In this document: positions 49,462 through 61,300 of the stretch, piece by piece
How positions within the stretch are numbered: the stretch's first letter is position 1
Layout: each line of letters starts with the position of its first letter
Origin: Rheum nobile
Lineage: Eukaryota; Streptophyta; Magnoliopsida; Caryophyllales; Polygonaceae
Assembly (NCBI GenBank): GCA_027886185.1
Contig: WOAB01000760.1
Coordinates: forward strand, 3,162,001-3,226,000
Reading direction: 5' to 3'
Length of the DNA: 64,000 nucleotides
The notes under the pieces: generated by a model
Database searches by the model: none
Told to the model about the DNA's origin: nothing
The model's input: the letters and a program-made list of their open reading frames with translations, nothing else
Translations under genes and position numbers: made by a program

Positions 49462-49464
49462 TTA

Positions 49465-52316
49465 AACCACAATTAACATATATGTCCATATCAAACCGTT
49501 AAAATTATCGACTTTATGTTTTCTCCATTTTTTATTGGCTTGGAAACCAATTTAGTCATATTTGTAATAATATTTGTTATCCACGATATGCTTGCTATAT
49601 ATCATTATTAACACGCACGAAAGGGGGTTGGAATGTTAATTATGAAACAACAACATTACGTACGATCATTCTTGTTGACATTCTGATTAGATTTTATGAT
49701 TCTAACGATTTTATGATCTAAAAATAGTATAATTAATGATTTCGATTTTACGTAGAATATATCCTATTGAAAGTAGGATAGTAATATTTTGAGATAAAAT
49801 TGGTAAGATCTTGTGTATATCCCGATATTGCATATGATTCTAACAATTCTTACGATCTTATAATATGTTTGTTATATGACACTATTTCATTATCATATAA
49901 AAATGTATACCTAAAAAATAAAAGTTATTTTTTTCTTTTTTCTTTTATCAATTATATATGATTATATTTATATATAATGATAAATCACGACTAAATTATT
50001 ATAGAAAATATAATTAACTTAATTACAATTTTACGATTATATATAATATTTTCATATCATAAGATCGCTAATATATAATATTTTTATATTCTCACTTTAA
50101 ATATACTTTGTTTACTATGCATTAGGCTGATTTATACTGTATTTAATTATGTTGTAGAATCTTAATTACAATTTTACGATTCAATCCTGGAATCCTGATT
50201 CTAACAATATTGAGCACATTGCTTTTATCTTAACTCTAATTTATGTCAATGATACACCAATACTCAGTTGTATGTTCTAGTAATAAAGTGTCATTAGATT
50301 CGTCAAGTATTTTATAGGAGATTTAAGTTCGAATTCTTCTTACGACACGCACATACAAAACAAAAAACTCATATTGAGAGGATCACCTTTTAAACAGGCC
50401 AGGTGACGGAGTACTCGCTCCAAACTTAGAGCGGTATTCAATCAAACCGAACGAGTCGTAGACAATACCGAAACAAAATCTTGACAATTTAGGTCAAGTG
50501 GTTTTTTAAATTGATTTAAACTTGTATTTTTTTTTGGGCTCTTTGGTTAAATAATTGCAAAATTTAGATAGATTTAAAGTAATAATTCTATACCAAAACC
50601 TATGCATTGTACGTATTTATCAAAGTGATTCAAAGTTGAAATATTAGGTCAATGAAGAAGCATATGCATGTTACATATATGTAACTATGTAAGTACTCAG
50701 TTAAATGCTAGCAAGTTCTGATCGATAGGCAATATATATGCTAGTATATCCAAACAGAGTACAAATTAATTAACAATGAACGGTTCAAATTAAATAAGTG
50801 CAAGTACTAAAGCTACTGCATGTATTCTGATCCGTACCTAGCTAGCTTAATTAACAGCCTGACTTGATAGGATGACGAGTGAATAAAAAGCTAGTAGATA
50901 GTCCTAATTAAAGCTAGCTAGCATTCATATATGATACAGTCTAGCTGTTCAGATCTTCTTGTACATAGTTATAATAATAAAATATAGTAGTATAAATATA
51001 ATTATAAACGTATTATATGTGGTGTGTGAACGTTAATATAAAGTTATAAAGAAGGATAAAGGGGTTAAATGTACATATGCATGCAATCATGATTGTATTG
51101 CATGAGAGGGGGGTGTCTTATATCTTGATTCTAATTAATTTGAATTGCCAACTACGATGTATATAAATATAACAACACTAGAAAGCTAGCACTTACATTA
51201 CAAGTTAGTTATAGCTTAGTAAGCAACCCCTTCTTTGAGTCACGAATTTTTATTATTAATTATTTTTAGAAAAAAAAAAGAATTAACGAGGAATATAAGT
51301 ACATTATCTTATTATTATTACTACACAAAAATGCATATTCTCTGTCACTCTGTGTTTATATTATATATTCAAGTATAAGCCAATTAGTAGCTTTTACATT
51401 CTGAGTGATGTATGCTTTTTTAACGAAAAACTAGCTTGTATCCTAAACTATTTGCCCAAGTTTTATTCTAGTTCTAACATATATATAAAAATATTTCAAT
51501 AGTCTCAAACTTTTTGTTGGTTTGTTATATTTTTAGCTAGTCCTAATCAATTAAATTGTAAGTATAAGACTATAAACCAAAATAAAATTGTCACGTACGG
51601 ACCAAAATGAAAAATATGAAAAAAGTTAGAAATGATTTAAGGGGTTTATCGTGGAAATTAAAATATTCTTAATATTAGGCATAGTTGTGAAAAATACCCC
51701 AAACTATAAGGTGAAATGCGGTCACTATCCTAAGCCATAATACCGGAAATTAAAAAATAATAATTTATCGCCATATACTGACAACATAGTAACAATAAAT
51801 TATGGGTACATTATCATTAAAACACGATGCGACATAATTAGCATGAACGATATAAGAATATTGTTATCAGTAATATATACTTAGAATAGTTATAATCAAG
51901 CATTTCAAAAGTAAGCTAGTTAGTAAAGTAATCCTTATAAACTCAACACATGTATCAAATAAGATCCGAATTCAACACATGGAATTCACATTCCTTAAAA
52001 AAAAAAGAGATCCGAATTGGTTACAGTATAAGAAGCATGATGATTATATAATCAACAAGTCACATTCTTTGCTTAAACAGAATGCAGTACCATAAAAATA
52101 CGAGCCGCGTATATGCAGTATATATATATACCACCGCCACATACCTATATACACTGGAATTACACAAAGACCGACATCAGGATAAATAGTATATACACTT
52201 TAATTAACCAAATCATGTGTATAATACAACATGATTTCCAATTTAATTTCTCTTTAGTTAGTAATTGAATTAAAAACTGTCCCCCCACCCCCACAAAACT
52301 TGACCACTTTCTTTGT
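49465..52316. other. Intergenic region upstream of APL
   Basis: AT-rich. Positions 49676-50215 are copy 2 of the GATTCTAA repeat seen at 31978-32400. The rest shows no gene. The promoter of the MYB-CC gene should lie at the right end. Confidence 0.5.
49676..50215. repeat. Dispersed repeat rich in GATTCTAAxGAT words (copy 2)
   Basis: Diverged copy, in opposite orientation, of the segment at 31978-32400. It has ATGATTCTAACGATTTTATG near the left and GGAATCCTGATTCTAACAAT near the right end. Confidence 0.5.
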
Positions 52317-52514
52317 TTGCTTGTTAACGTCGTTACAAAAGAAGCCCGGGCGCATCCTATTCTCTTCTACACACCCTCACACACACACTTTTCTCAAAGC
52401 TATTTGAATCGGCATTTGTTCTTGAATCTCTTTGTACTACTCTCTTTCTCTCTCTCTCTCAAATTAACAAGAGAAGAGAGAATTGAATTTTTAGGGGAAT
52501 TGAAAGAGAGAATC
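52317..52514 (+). promoter_or_regulatory. 5' leader of the APL-like gene, CT-rich
   Basis: Contains a CT microsatellite (TCTCTTTCTCTCTCTCTCTC, 52441-52460) just before the start codon, typical of plant leaders and core promoters. A TATA-like run (TATATATATATACC, about 52118-52131) lies ~390 bp before the ATG. The transcription start is not fixed. Confidence 0.4.
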
Positions 52515-54495
52515 ATGTTCCATCCAAAGAAGCCTTCTTCTATGAATTCAGGGGCGGCGGCGTCAGACCATCATCATGGGAGTAGAGGGATGTGTGTTCA
52601 AGGTGACTCCGGCCTCGTCCTCACCACCGACCCGAAGCCCCGCCTCCGGTGGACGGCGGAGCTCCACGAACGCTTCGTCGACGCCGTCACCCAACTCGGT
52701 GGCCCGGATAGTACGTTATAGATCGATTAACCCTCATCTATTATATTTAGGGTTTTTGTTGTTCTTGATCTGATATTATTCGGTTTGGTGTTAAAGAGGC
52801 GACGCCGAAGACTATCATGAGGGTTATGGGAGTGAAGGGGCTCACTTTGTATCACCTCAAGAGCCATCTCCAGGTACCAATTAATTAGCCTTGCATGTTA
52901 CTTGATTCTTGATCTTAGTTTTTGGAAGTTTTTTTTTTATGACTACCACTTTTGATACTAGCTATACTTCTAATTGCTTGTTTATTTGGGTTTCTTGATT
53001 CCTCTCTTTTGCCCTCCTTTTGCTTTAGTTTCCTAGCTAGCAAGTTCTTCTTCTTCTTTATTTATCTTTGTGCATACTATTTTCCCTGTCTTTCTTTAAT
53101 CTCTTCTTAATGATTTTGTTGTTGTTGTTCTTCTTCTTCTTCTTATCCTTGTGTATGGACAGAAATTCAGGCTTGGAAAGCAACCACATAAGGAATTCAG
53201 TGACCATTCGGTTAAAGATGGTACAAAAGATCATCCCATACTATAACTCTAAGTTGATAATTAATTAATTGCAATTATATATAAACGTGTACATGTTACT
53301 CATAATCAAGTCCTTAATTAGTCAAAACTGAAGTTGATCTTTTGACATATATTCTTGCAGCATCCGCCATGGAACTCCAAAGAAATGCAGCATCTTCGTC
53401 AGGCTTGATGGGCCGTAACATCAATGAGTAAGTACAAGCTTATTAATTCATTTGTTTAATTTGACCAGCATTAAAAACATTATTTGGTTGTTTCCCAAAA
53501 CAACCAATTAAGGGATAACTTCACATGGAAGCAAAAACAAAGCTTCCGCACTTGGACTTCAATATTGTTGTTACTAATTAAATCATGAAGTTTTAACATA
53601 ACACTAACCGAGTTTCAACTCTTCTTACATCAGCAATGCGCATATAACCGACGCGATTCGTATGCAAATGGAAGTCCAAAGGCGGCTTCAAGAACAACTC
53701 GAAGTAAGTACAACCTCAATTACAATCAACTTCCTTAATTCATCATGCTCATGCATCTTAATTAATTAATTATTTATATAAGAATGCATATAGATAGCTA
53801 ATTAAATACACGGTTAATTGGAATTAATATTGGTAAAGGTGCAGAGACATCTGCAGCTGAGAATCGAAGCTCAAGGAAAGTACATGCAGAACATTCTAGA
53901 GAAAGCCTGCCAAACACTCGCGGGAGAGACACAAATGGCCTCGTCAGCAGCAGCTTACAAGGGCATTCTCGGCAATTCATCTCATCATCATGACATGGCA
54001 TCCGCAACGGCTGCATTGACTATGAAGGATTTCATCTCTCCAATGAATTTCCCTTCTCTTCAAGATCTCAACATCTATGGAGCCAATGGTGGAGGTGGAG
54101 ACATAAATCTCGACCACCACCACCACCAACAAAACCTCGAAAGCTTCCTTCACAATAACAACAACAACAACGATAGTAAGAAGAGGCCGAATCCATACAA
54201 CAACAATAATAATGGTAAGAGCCCTTTGATGTGGTCCCCTGACGATCTTTGTCTCCATCAAGATCTCGCGAGTTCTTGCCATGATCACGAAGTCGATCCT
54301 TTCAAGGGCGAGGTGCAGATTCAGATGGGGCCCAGTCTTGATCATAGAGGGCATGATATCGATTCGATCTCAGATATTTACGAGTCGAAGCCATTGTTAC
54401 AGAGTAGTAGTGGAGGAGACGATAAACAATTTGAAGGGTCCATGGGGAAGCTTGAGAGATCCTCTCCAAGGAGACCAACGCAGATCAATATATGA
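52515..54495 (+). CDS. APL: MYB-CC (GARP) transcription factor, APL ortholog
   Basis: Nuclear DNA-binding regulator. In Arabidopsis, APL is required for phloem identity. Exons: 52515-52710, 52797-52873, 53163-53220, 53361-53427, 53635-53704, 53839-54495, joining into 1125 bases and 374 residues. The N-terminus MFHPKKPSSMN and MCVQGDSGLVLTTDPKPRLR match APL as recalled. The MYB-like GARP domain is residues ~41-97 (RWTAELHERFVDAVTQLGG, KATPKTIMRVMGVKGLTLYH, LKSHLQKFRLGKQPHK). The MYB-CC coiled coil is ~143-185 (MQMEVQRRLQEQLEVQRHLQ, LRIEAQGKYMQNILEKACQ). The C-terminus has His-rich and Asn-rich runs (HHHHQQN, NNNNNND, NNNNN), FPSLQDLNIYG and the final SPRRPTQINI. No lesion seen. The exon 4/5 junction gives NINDNAHITDAIRMQMEVQR; the Arabidopsis form seems shorter here. 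Confidence 0.94.
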
Positions 54496-56085
54496 TTAAT
54501 CGATCAACGTACTCATGAGGAATTAAATTAGAGAAATAGTTGGCCAAATTGATCTATGGTATGCAAGTCATGGCTCCCCCGCCTAATAATAATTAGTCAT
54601 TAATTGCATGTAATGCAATTAATCATGATATATGATCATAAAGCCTTTTTGTTCATTGTGAAATTAAGAGTTTGATTTTAATTAGGGGTTCAATTCTCCT
54701 AATTATCTAAATACTACAATTACTTTTATTAACTCAATTAATGGTGTGTTGTTGATGAAACATATATATATATATATGCATGCATGCATGGGTATTGGTG
54801 TTTTTGGTAGTTAATTGCAAGATAACCTATAACTAACATGGGCCTAGCTAGGTCTCTTTATAAATTGATATGTAGTATATATAACTTTAATTTGTTTAAA
54901 GATGGAAGCATCTGGCCTTTTGTGGTCTTGTTTCCAATGCAAGGAAGACAAATTTCTTTTCTCTTTTTTATCCCCTTTCCTTTTCTCTTACGTACTGACC
55001 ATGGCTTTTTAAGCTAGTTAGATGTATGTTTTTTTTATCAATGATCCTAACTGTTGTAACCTTCTTTTGACTGATATATATCAATGATGATGATGATGCA
55101 AAATTGTAAATATCAAGGAATTCAAATGAAATATCATTGTGGCCGGGAGAGGGCCGCTTCTCTTTTGAGCAAAAAAAGCTATCACATTAATAGATAATTT
55201 GATCTTATGCTTTAATAGTATATATCGGAGATGGAGTTATTGGATATATTGATGTAAAATACGCAAAGTTGATAAGTATCTAGCTAATTACTTGTAGTCT
55301 TACCTAAAAGGTAACCAAGGATTAATTAGTGGACGGTGGATGTACTCATTTCCCTCAATAATATGTTTTAAAAAGATAATTTTTTTGGGGTGGGTGATCA
55401 TGCGCGTTCATAGTATGTATGACTCAATAGAATTTTGCACACGAAAAAATTGATCATAAAATATCTCGCAAAAAAAATGTTTTTCTCTACTGTGTGTGAA
55501 GGCAATAGAATCTTACCCAACTACGCCAATCCATTAGGTTTATACATTTAGGTAATTGATTGCATATTAATTTGCTTGCAGTTTTGGATTGATAGTTGTA
55601 TGGAGCCTCTTTACTCTCTTTTTTTTGGTCTATCTTAACTTTAGTTTTTGAAATTGTTGGTTACTCATAAAATTTATCATGGGGTGTAGGCTAGGATAAG
55701 TCAGGAGACTCCATGTTTAAAGTTTCATAAATTACTTGTTGTTGCATGCCTTATTCTTCCATGCATATCTTTGACATATTTGTGACTGACTCATTGATCA
55801 ATATTTGTGCGATAGGGGATTCGGACCGCTCAATATCACCATTATCTTTCTAAATTCTGAAGAAGAAACTGATCGATTTGTAAATATAATTGTACGAAAG
55901 AGCAATCATTATAATGAAAAGATTATTAATGGACCAGTGCCGTACACTTTATATACATATATGACCATATCTTTTGCCCTACTATAAGCTCTTAGGCGGG
56001 AAAAATACGTTCAAATCCTTCTCCATCTCCATATATATGACATTTACAAACTTGTCCATATATACAGAAAAAATATGAATGCACA
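54496..56085. other. 3' flank of APL and intergenic DNA
   Basis: Includes the 3' UTR (extent unknown), a (TA)n run with GCATGCATGCATG at 54763-54790, and AT-rich sequence without recognised genes. The small ORF at 55805-55987 has no known motif. Confidence 0.5.
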
Positions 56086-56474
56086 AGTGGCAGATCTAGG
56101 AATCTATCAAAGAGGGGTGATTTTCCTTCGAGATTTTTTTTTTCGCGCTTAATGGATCGACATTTATATTAATATTTTAAAACTATAAAAAATATGACAT
56201 CCACCTCTTAAAATTTGACTAATTCATATAATACATATTCTATATTTTCACATTTTTAAAAATTATTTTTTATTAATGTAAGATTTTTAATTTTGTATTT
56301 AATAAAAAAAGTAAATGCATTTTTATTGTGATTTACTTATCATTCTATGTATACATAATGAAAATTGAAAATTCAAAGGGGACATAAACCAAATATTCAA
56401 CATATTTTAAGGGGCTCGTCGGGGAGAAACGGGGGTTGTCGCCCCCTCAAGCCCCCCTAGATCCTCCCCTGGCA
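56086..56474. mobile_element. Short TIR element with GTGGCAGATCTAGG end
   Basis: The left end is AGTGGCAGATCTAGG. The complement of the right end is TGCCAGGGGAGGATCTAGG. Just inside the right end is a G/C-rich GGGGGTTGTCGCCCCC. The element is 389 bp, AT-rich and non-coding. Elements with such GTGGCGGATCTAGG ends are common in plant genomes. No clean target duplication was seen; the LINE insertion has altered the right flank. Confidence 0.55.
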
Positions 56475-56543
56475 AGGCCTATCTTTCTTTTTTTTTGTCA
56501 AAGAGAGACAACACTCTAGATAGCAAAACGAAACGAAAATGGG

Positions 56544-58071
56544 CTACACAGAAACAAAACGGGGGGTAGCCCTCCCCCTAAAGTCATCAGCCAAAAGGGA
56601 TAAAATGCCCACAGGCGGGCAATCCAAAAAATGCAACCCAAGAGGGAAACGAAAAGCAAAGGAGGCTAGGCATTCAGCTACCATGTTCGCCTCGCGGAGG
56701 ACATGACGGGGTTGGATGGACCAATCCCTACGAAGGAGGCCTTGACATCTGGATGTAAGGCGGAAGAGTGGGTGGTGCTCGTCGAGCGAGGACCCCAAAA
56801 GGTGAATGGCGAGTTCAGAATCAGTTTCAATGATCACTTTGCGGAAGCCCCTGTCCCAAGCAAATTCGAGTCCCTGGAAGAGGCCCCAGAGTTCAGCCAT
56901 CGGCACTGTGCATTGCCCGATATTATGGACGAAGCCTCCAAGCCACCGCCCGCTGCTATCTCTAATCACTCCCCCAGCAGAGGCGAGCTTTTCCCCGTTC
57001 ACTGCACCATCTGTGTTAACCTTGACATACTCTTCTCTTGGCGCATACCAGGAGATGTAGCGTTCTTCACGGGTCGATCGCTGCTTGTCCCCCTTTTGGT
57101 CCCAAGCCGATATGTAGTCGTGAGCCCATTTGAGGATGAACCTACCCCTGTTACCCTGGAGGTTATCACTTCCCAAAACCCTTTCATTTCTCCATTTCCA
57201 AAGCCATCAAATCACGACCCCGAAGATCTCCGCCCACGGATCTCCTCCACTGTGGATAGCAGTGGTCGTGATGTTATGCCTAATCCACGCTGCTCCCTCA
57301 GTCTCAAAAAAATCTGTGAATAGACTAGGGGGGTTGATACTGCTCCACAGTTCTTTAGCAAATTTACACCTTCGAAAAATATGGTCCATGGATTCCACTT
57401 CTAAAGGGCAAGATTTGCAGCAGGGGTTGTCGGTCAGATGTCGTCGGTTTCTCTCTTGGTTGGTGAGGATGCTACTTCTGACAACCATCCAAAGGAAGTA
57501 CTTCACTCGCTCATGTACTTTGAGTCTCCATATCCGGCTAAAAACGGTTATGTCCACTTCTGAGTAGGGCTCCCCATGCTTAATAACATTATAGGCGGAA
57601 TTTACACTATAGTTCCCATCTGGAGAGTATGCCAAAGTGATGGCGTCCCCTTCCTCGGATTCCTCCTCAATCGCTAAGGCTGCCAACCTAAGCAACACAG
57701 TGGGCGGCAGGAGAGGCGAGAGACGGTTCCAGTTCCATCCCGTGCCACTAATCCAGTACGAACAAACTGAATCATTTCCCATCTCATCCATGATCGGCCC
57801 TCTGGCCTCCTCCTTCAGAGCATGATCCATCAACCACTTATCTTCCCAGAACCGAATATCTTCCCTGTCACCCAGAGCCCATCTCGTCCCCTTACACACC
57901 ACCTCATGAACTCCCTGCTTCAAACTTTTCCAGACATGGGATGAGTTACTAACCTCCGCTTCCCGGACATATTTCAGGTGAAGAGCTTTCTTCCACACTT
58001 GGTCTCCAGGCTGGATGAAGCGCCAACCGAGTTTGCCCACCAACGCCATATTCAATTCCTTCATGGATCTC
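56544..58071 (-). pseudogene. LINE zf-RVT and RNase H part (downstream of the copia insertion)
   Basis: From 58064 downward: MKELNMALVGKLGWRFIQPG, CKGTRWALGDREDIRFWEDK, then the zinc-binding RT-associated region (IWRLKVHERVKYFLWMVVRS, CCKSCPLEVESMDHIFRRC). A frame change near 57200 leads to RNase H (YVKVNTDGAVNGEKLASAGG, MAELWGLFQGLEFAWDRGF, IETDSELAIHLLG) with the catalytic D, E and D in place. It ends at a stop at 56544. RNase H at the ORF2 C-terminus is a feature of some plant L1 lineages. Confidence 0.88.
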
Positions 58072-58233
58072 TATTGGAGTATATATATTATCTATCTTTA
58101 GTTTAGAAGATAAGTCTATCTTAGGATAGAAGATTTTCCTGTTATCTTTATGATCCTCTATATATTGATGTAACCTCCTAACATATTAGATCAATCAATT
58201 GCGATTCTATTCTCTACCTCTCTATTCTTAACA
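58072..58233 (+). repeat. Copia 5' LTR
   Basis: TATTGGAGTATATATATT to CTATTCTTAACA. It carries TATA-like sequences and TCTATATATTGATG near the middle. Confidence 0.96.
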
Positions 58234-58250
58234 TGGTATCACAGCCAAGA
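58234..58250 (+). other. Copia primer binding site (initiator-Met tRNA)
   Basis: TGGTATCACAGCCAAGA directly follows the 5' LTR. One base differs from the canonical TGGTATCAGAGC. Confidence 0.88.
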
Positions 58251-58356
58251 TCCTAACAACCCAATTTTTTTCTGCCGCCGGCTCTTCTCGCCGCCGCTAG
58301 GATATCGCCGCCCCTATCCCAGCCTAAACACAACCTTTTTCTCTCGTCTCTTTCTA

Positions 58357-61300
58357 ATGTCTGACACGGAGATTAACCCTCAGGATAAACAAACTCGGGA
58401 GAAAGAAACTCAGGCCGCTGCCGCCGCCGCCGCTCTCGTCGCCGCCGCCGCCACTGGTTCCAATTTCAAGTCTCCATATTATCTTCATCCTTCGGATCAC
58501 CCGGGTCTTAAAATCTGCCCGGTTAGTTTGAAAGGTGAGAACTTTGAAGAATGGTCTTCCGCTATGCTCAACTCTTTGATGGCGAAACGCAAGGTTGGTT
58601 TCGTCGATGGTCGAATTAAAAAGCCTTCTGCTGATGATCCCCTGTTTGAGGATTGGCAAATGGTGAACTCTATGCTCATTGGTTGGATTGTTCAATCGAT
58701 CGATCCTTCGCTTCGGTCTTCTATTACATATTTTTCCACAGTCAAGGAATTGTGGGATGATATCAAGCAACGTTTCTCTCTTGGAAACGGTCCCCGGAAA
58801 TTTCAACTTCGCTATGACATCGCCTCTTGTCGTCAAAACGGCCGCTCGGTGTCTGACTATTACACGGCTCTCAAGAAATTGTGGGAGGAGTTGTCCACTT
58901 ATGTTCCTCCTCAATCTTGCTCTTGTTCTGGGTGCTCTTATGGCATCACTGCTTCTATTATCAAGGAGCGTGAAGAAGAACAGATTCATCAGTTTTTGAT
59001 TGGTCTTGACGACTCTACTTTCGGTTCGTTGCGATCGAATATATTGGCTCAAGAGCCGCTCTTGCCTATTGCTCGAATTTATTCCCTTGTTGTTCAGGAA
59101 GAACGTTTGAAGACTGTGGTTACAAGCCGCGAATCGCTGTCGGAAGGCTCCGCCTTTGCTGCTCGTAAACCCGCACTGTCATCCAAAGACGCAGGCTTTA
59201 TTGACAAGAAAAAGTTGCACTGTACTCATTGTGATAAAAAGGGTCATGATGTTTCTACTTGCTTTAAGATCCACGGCTATCCCGATTGGTGGAAAGAACG
59301 CGCCGCTGCTGGCCGTGATGTTGCTCCACCGGCTCCTGCGCCCGCGCCCGCGTCGTCGGGTCGCGGGTCTGGTCGAAACTCGGGCACCGTCAATGCTGTG
59401 CAGCCTGCTGCTTTGGCTCCTACCCCTGACGGGTCACTCTCCTCTATTGATCGACAATCCTTCGGTCCTGCACTGTCTAATGATCAATGGAATGCAGTTT
59501 TAAATCTCTACAACTCTATGCAAGTCTCCTCTGATAAATCGGGTAAGCTCCTTTGGATTTTGGACACGGGCGCATCTTTCCATATGACCGGTGACCGGTC
59601 TCTTCTTCAAGACGTCGCCTCCGTTCCTCCTGTGGCCATTACGCTGCCGGATGGCCGTGTCTCATCGGCTGTTCTTGCAGGCCGACTTTGTTTCGGTTCC
59701 ATCCAGTTGCACAATGTTTTATATATACCGAATTTGGACTGTCATTTGTTGTCTCTTTATCAACTTATCAATGACCTTCGCTTACTTGTACTTATGACTG
59801 CTCGTGTGGTTGTCTTACAGGAAATCAGTACGAGGATTGTGATTGGCGTGGGTAAGCCGCAAAACGGGGTCTATTGGTTGAAGACGTTCTCCTCTGAGGC
59901 TCGTGCTCTGTCTGCTCAGTCCGCGGCTTCGTCGGCTCGTCTTTGGCACCAGCGCCTCGGTCATCCCTCTGCATCAGTTTTGTCATCTATTTCTAAGTTA
60001 GCCATAGATAGTTCTAGCTTATCTACAATAACGCCTTGTGACGTTTGTTATAGGTCCAAGCAAACTCGTTTGTCCTTTAATTCAAGTTATAATAAAGCAG
60101 ATAGTTTATGTGACCTTATCCATTGTGATGTTTGGGGACCCTATAGCACTCGCTCTTTTAGTGGTGACTCTTATTTTCTGACAATTGTCGATGACTACTC
60201 TCGCGCCGTCTGGGTGCATATGTTCGCCTCCAAGTCTGTTGTCCCGACTTTGATGCGTAATTTCTTTGCCATGGTCCAAACTCAATTCCGCAAGGTGATC
60301 CGTCGTGTTCGCGCTGATAACGGGACTGAGTTCTTGCCTCTTAGGCCATTTTTCGCCTCCAAGGGCGTTGTGTTTGAGACTTCTTGCATTGCGACTCTGC
60401 AACAAAATGGCAGAGTCGAACGAAAGCACCGTCATCTTCTTAATGTGGCTCGTGCTTTGCGCTTCAACGCTCATTTGCCGCTTGATTTCTGGGGTGAGTG
60501 CGTCTCTACAGCTGCATATCTTATTAATCGCACTCCCTCGCCTACTCTTGCTGGTCGGACCCTCTATGAGTTGCTCTATGGTCGTGTTCCGTCTTATGAT
60601 GGTATGCGCGTCTTCGGTTCTCTATGTTTTGCTGCCCAAGTTCCGAAACGTGGTGATAAGTTTGCAAGCCGCAGCCGTAAGTGTGCCTTTGTTGGTTATC
60701 CTCATGGCAAGAAGGGTTGGCTGTTATATGATCTTGAGAAGCGGGTCATTTTTGCTAGTCGCGACGTTGTGTTTCATGAGTCACATTTCTCGTTCTCTGA
60801 TGTTTCTTTGCCCGAGCATGCACCGTCACAGGATCGACCACCCGCTGTGTTCGATGCCGAGCCAGTTTCTCTGCCAGTTGATTTGCTGCATGTGCCAGTG
60901 TCCGTCGAACAACCCGACAGGGGGAGTTCGGATGCTCTCGCATTGCCTGAGCCCGAGGAGCTTGTGTCTCCTGCCGATCCAGTTTCGGTTGCTGCTCCGC
61001 GTGCTACTCGGACTCGTCGACCACCGCCTCACCTCAACGACTATGTTTGTCACTCTACTCGCCATTTAGACCCCGTCGGCCCTTCATCAGCACCCATGCC
61101 GTCTTCACATACCTCAGGTATTCGGTTTCCTATCGAGAATTTTGTTTCCAGTGCTAAGTTTTCTGCCTCCCACAGTGGTTTTCTTGCAGCTGTAACTTCG
61201 GGAGAAGAACCCACTCATTTTCGGCAGGCCGTTGTTCATCAGCATTGGCGCGACGCTATGAGTGCCGAGCTTAGCGCGCTTTCTACTAACAACACATGGA

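Noticed and set aside
58354..59052. 232-residue minus-strand ORF
   Set aside because: It is antisense to the copia gag region, whose plus frame has clear domains.
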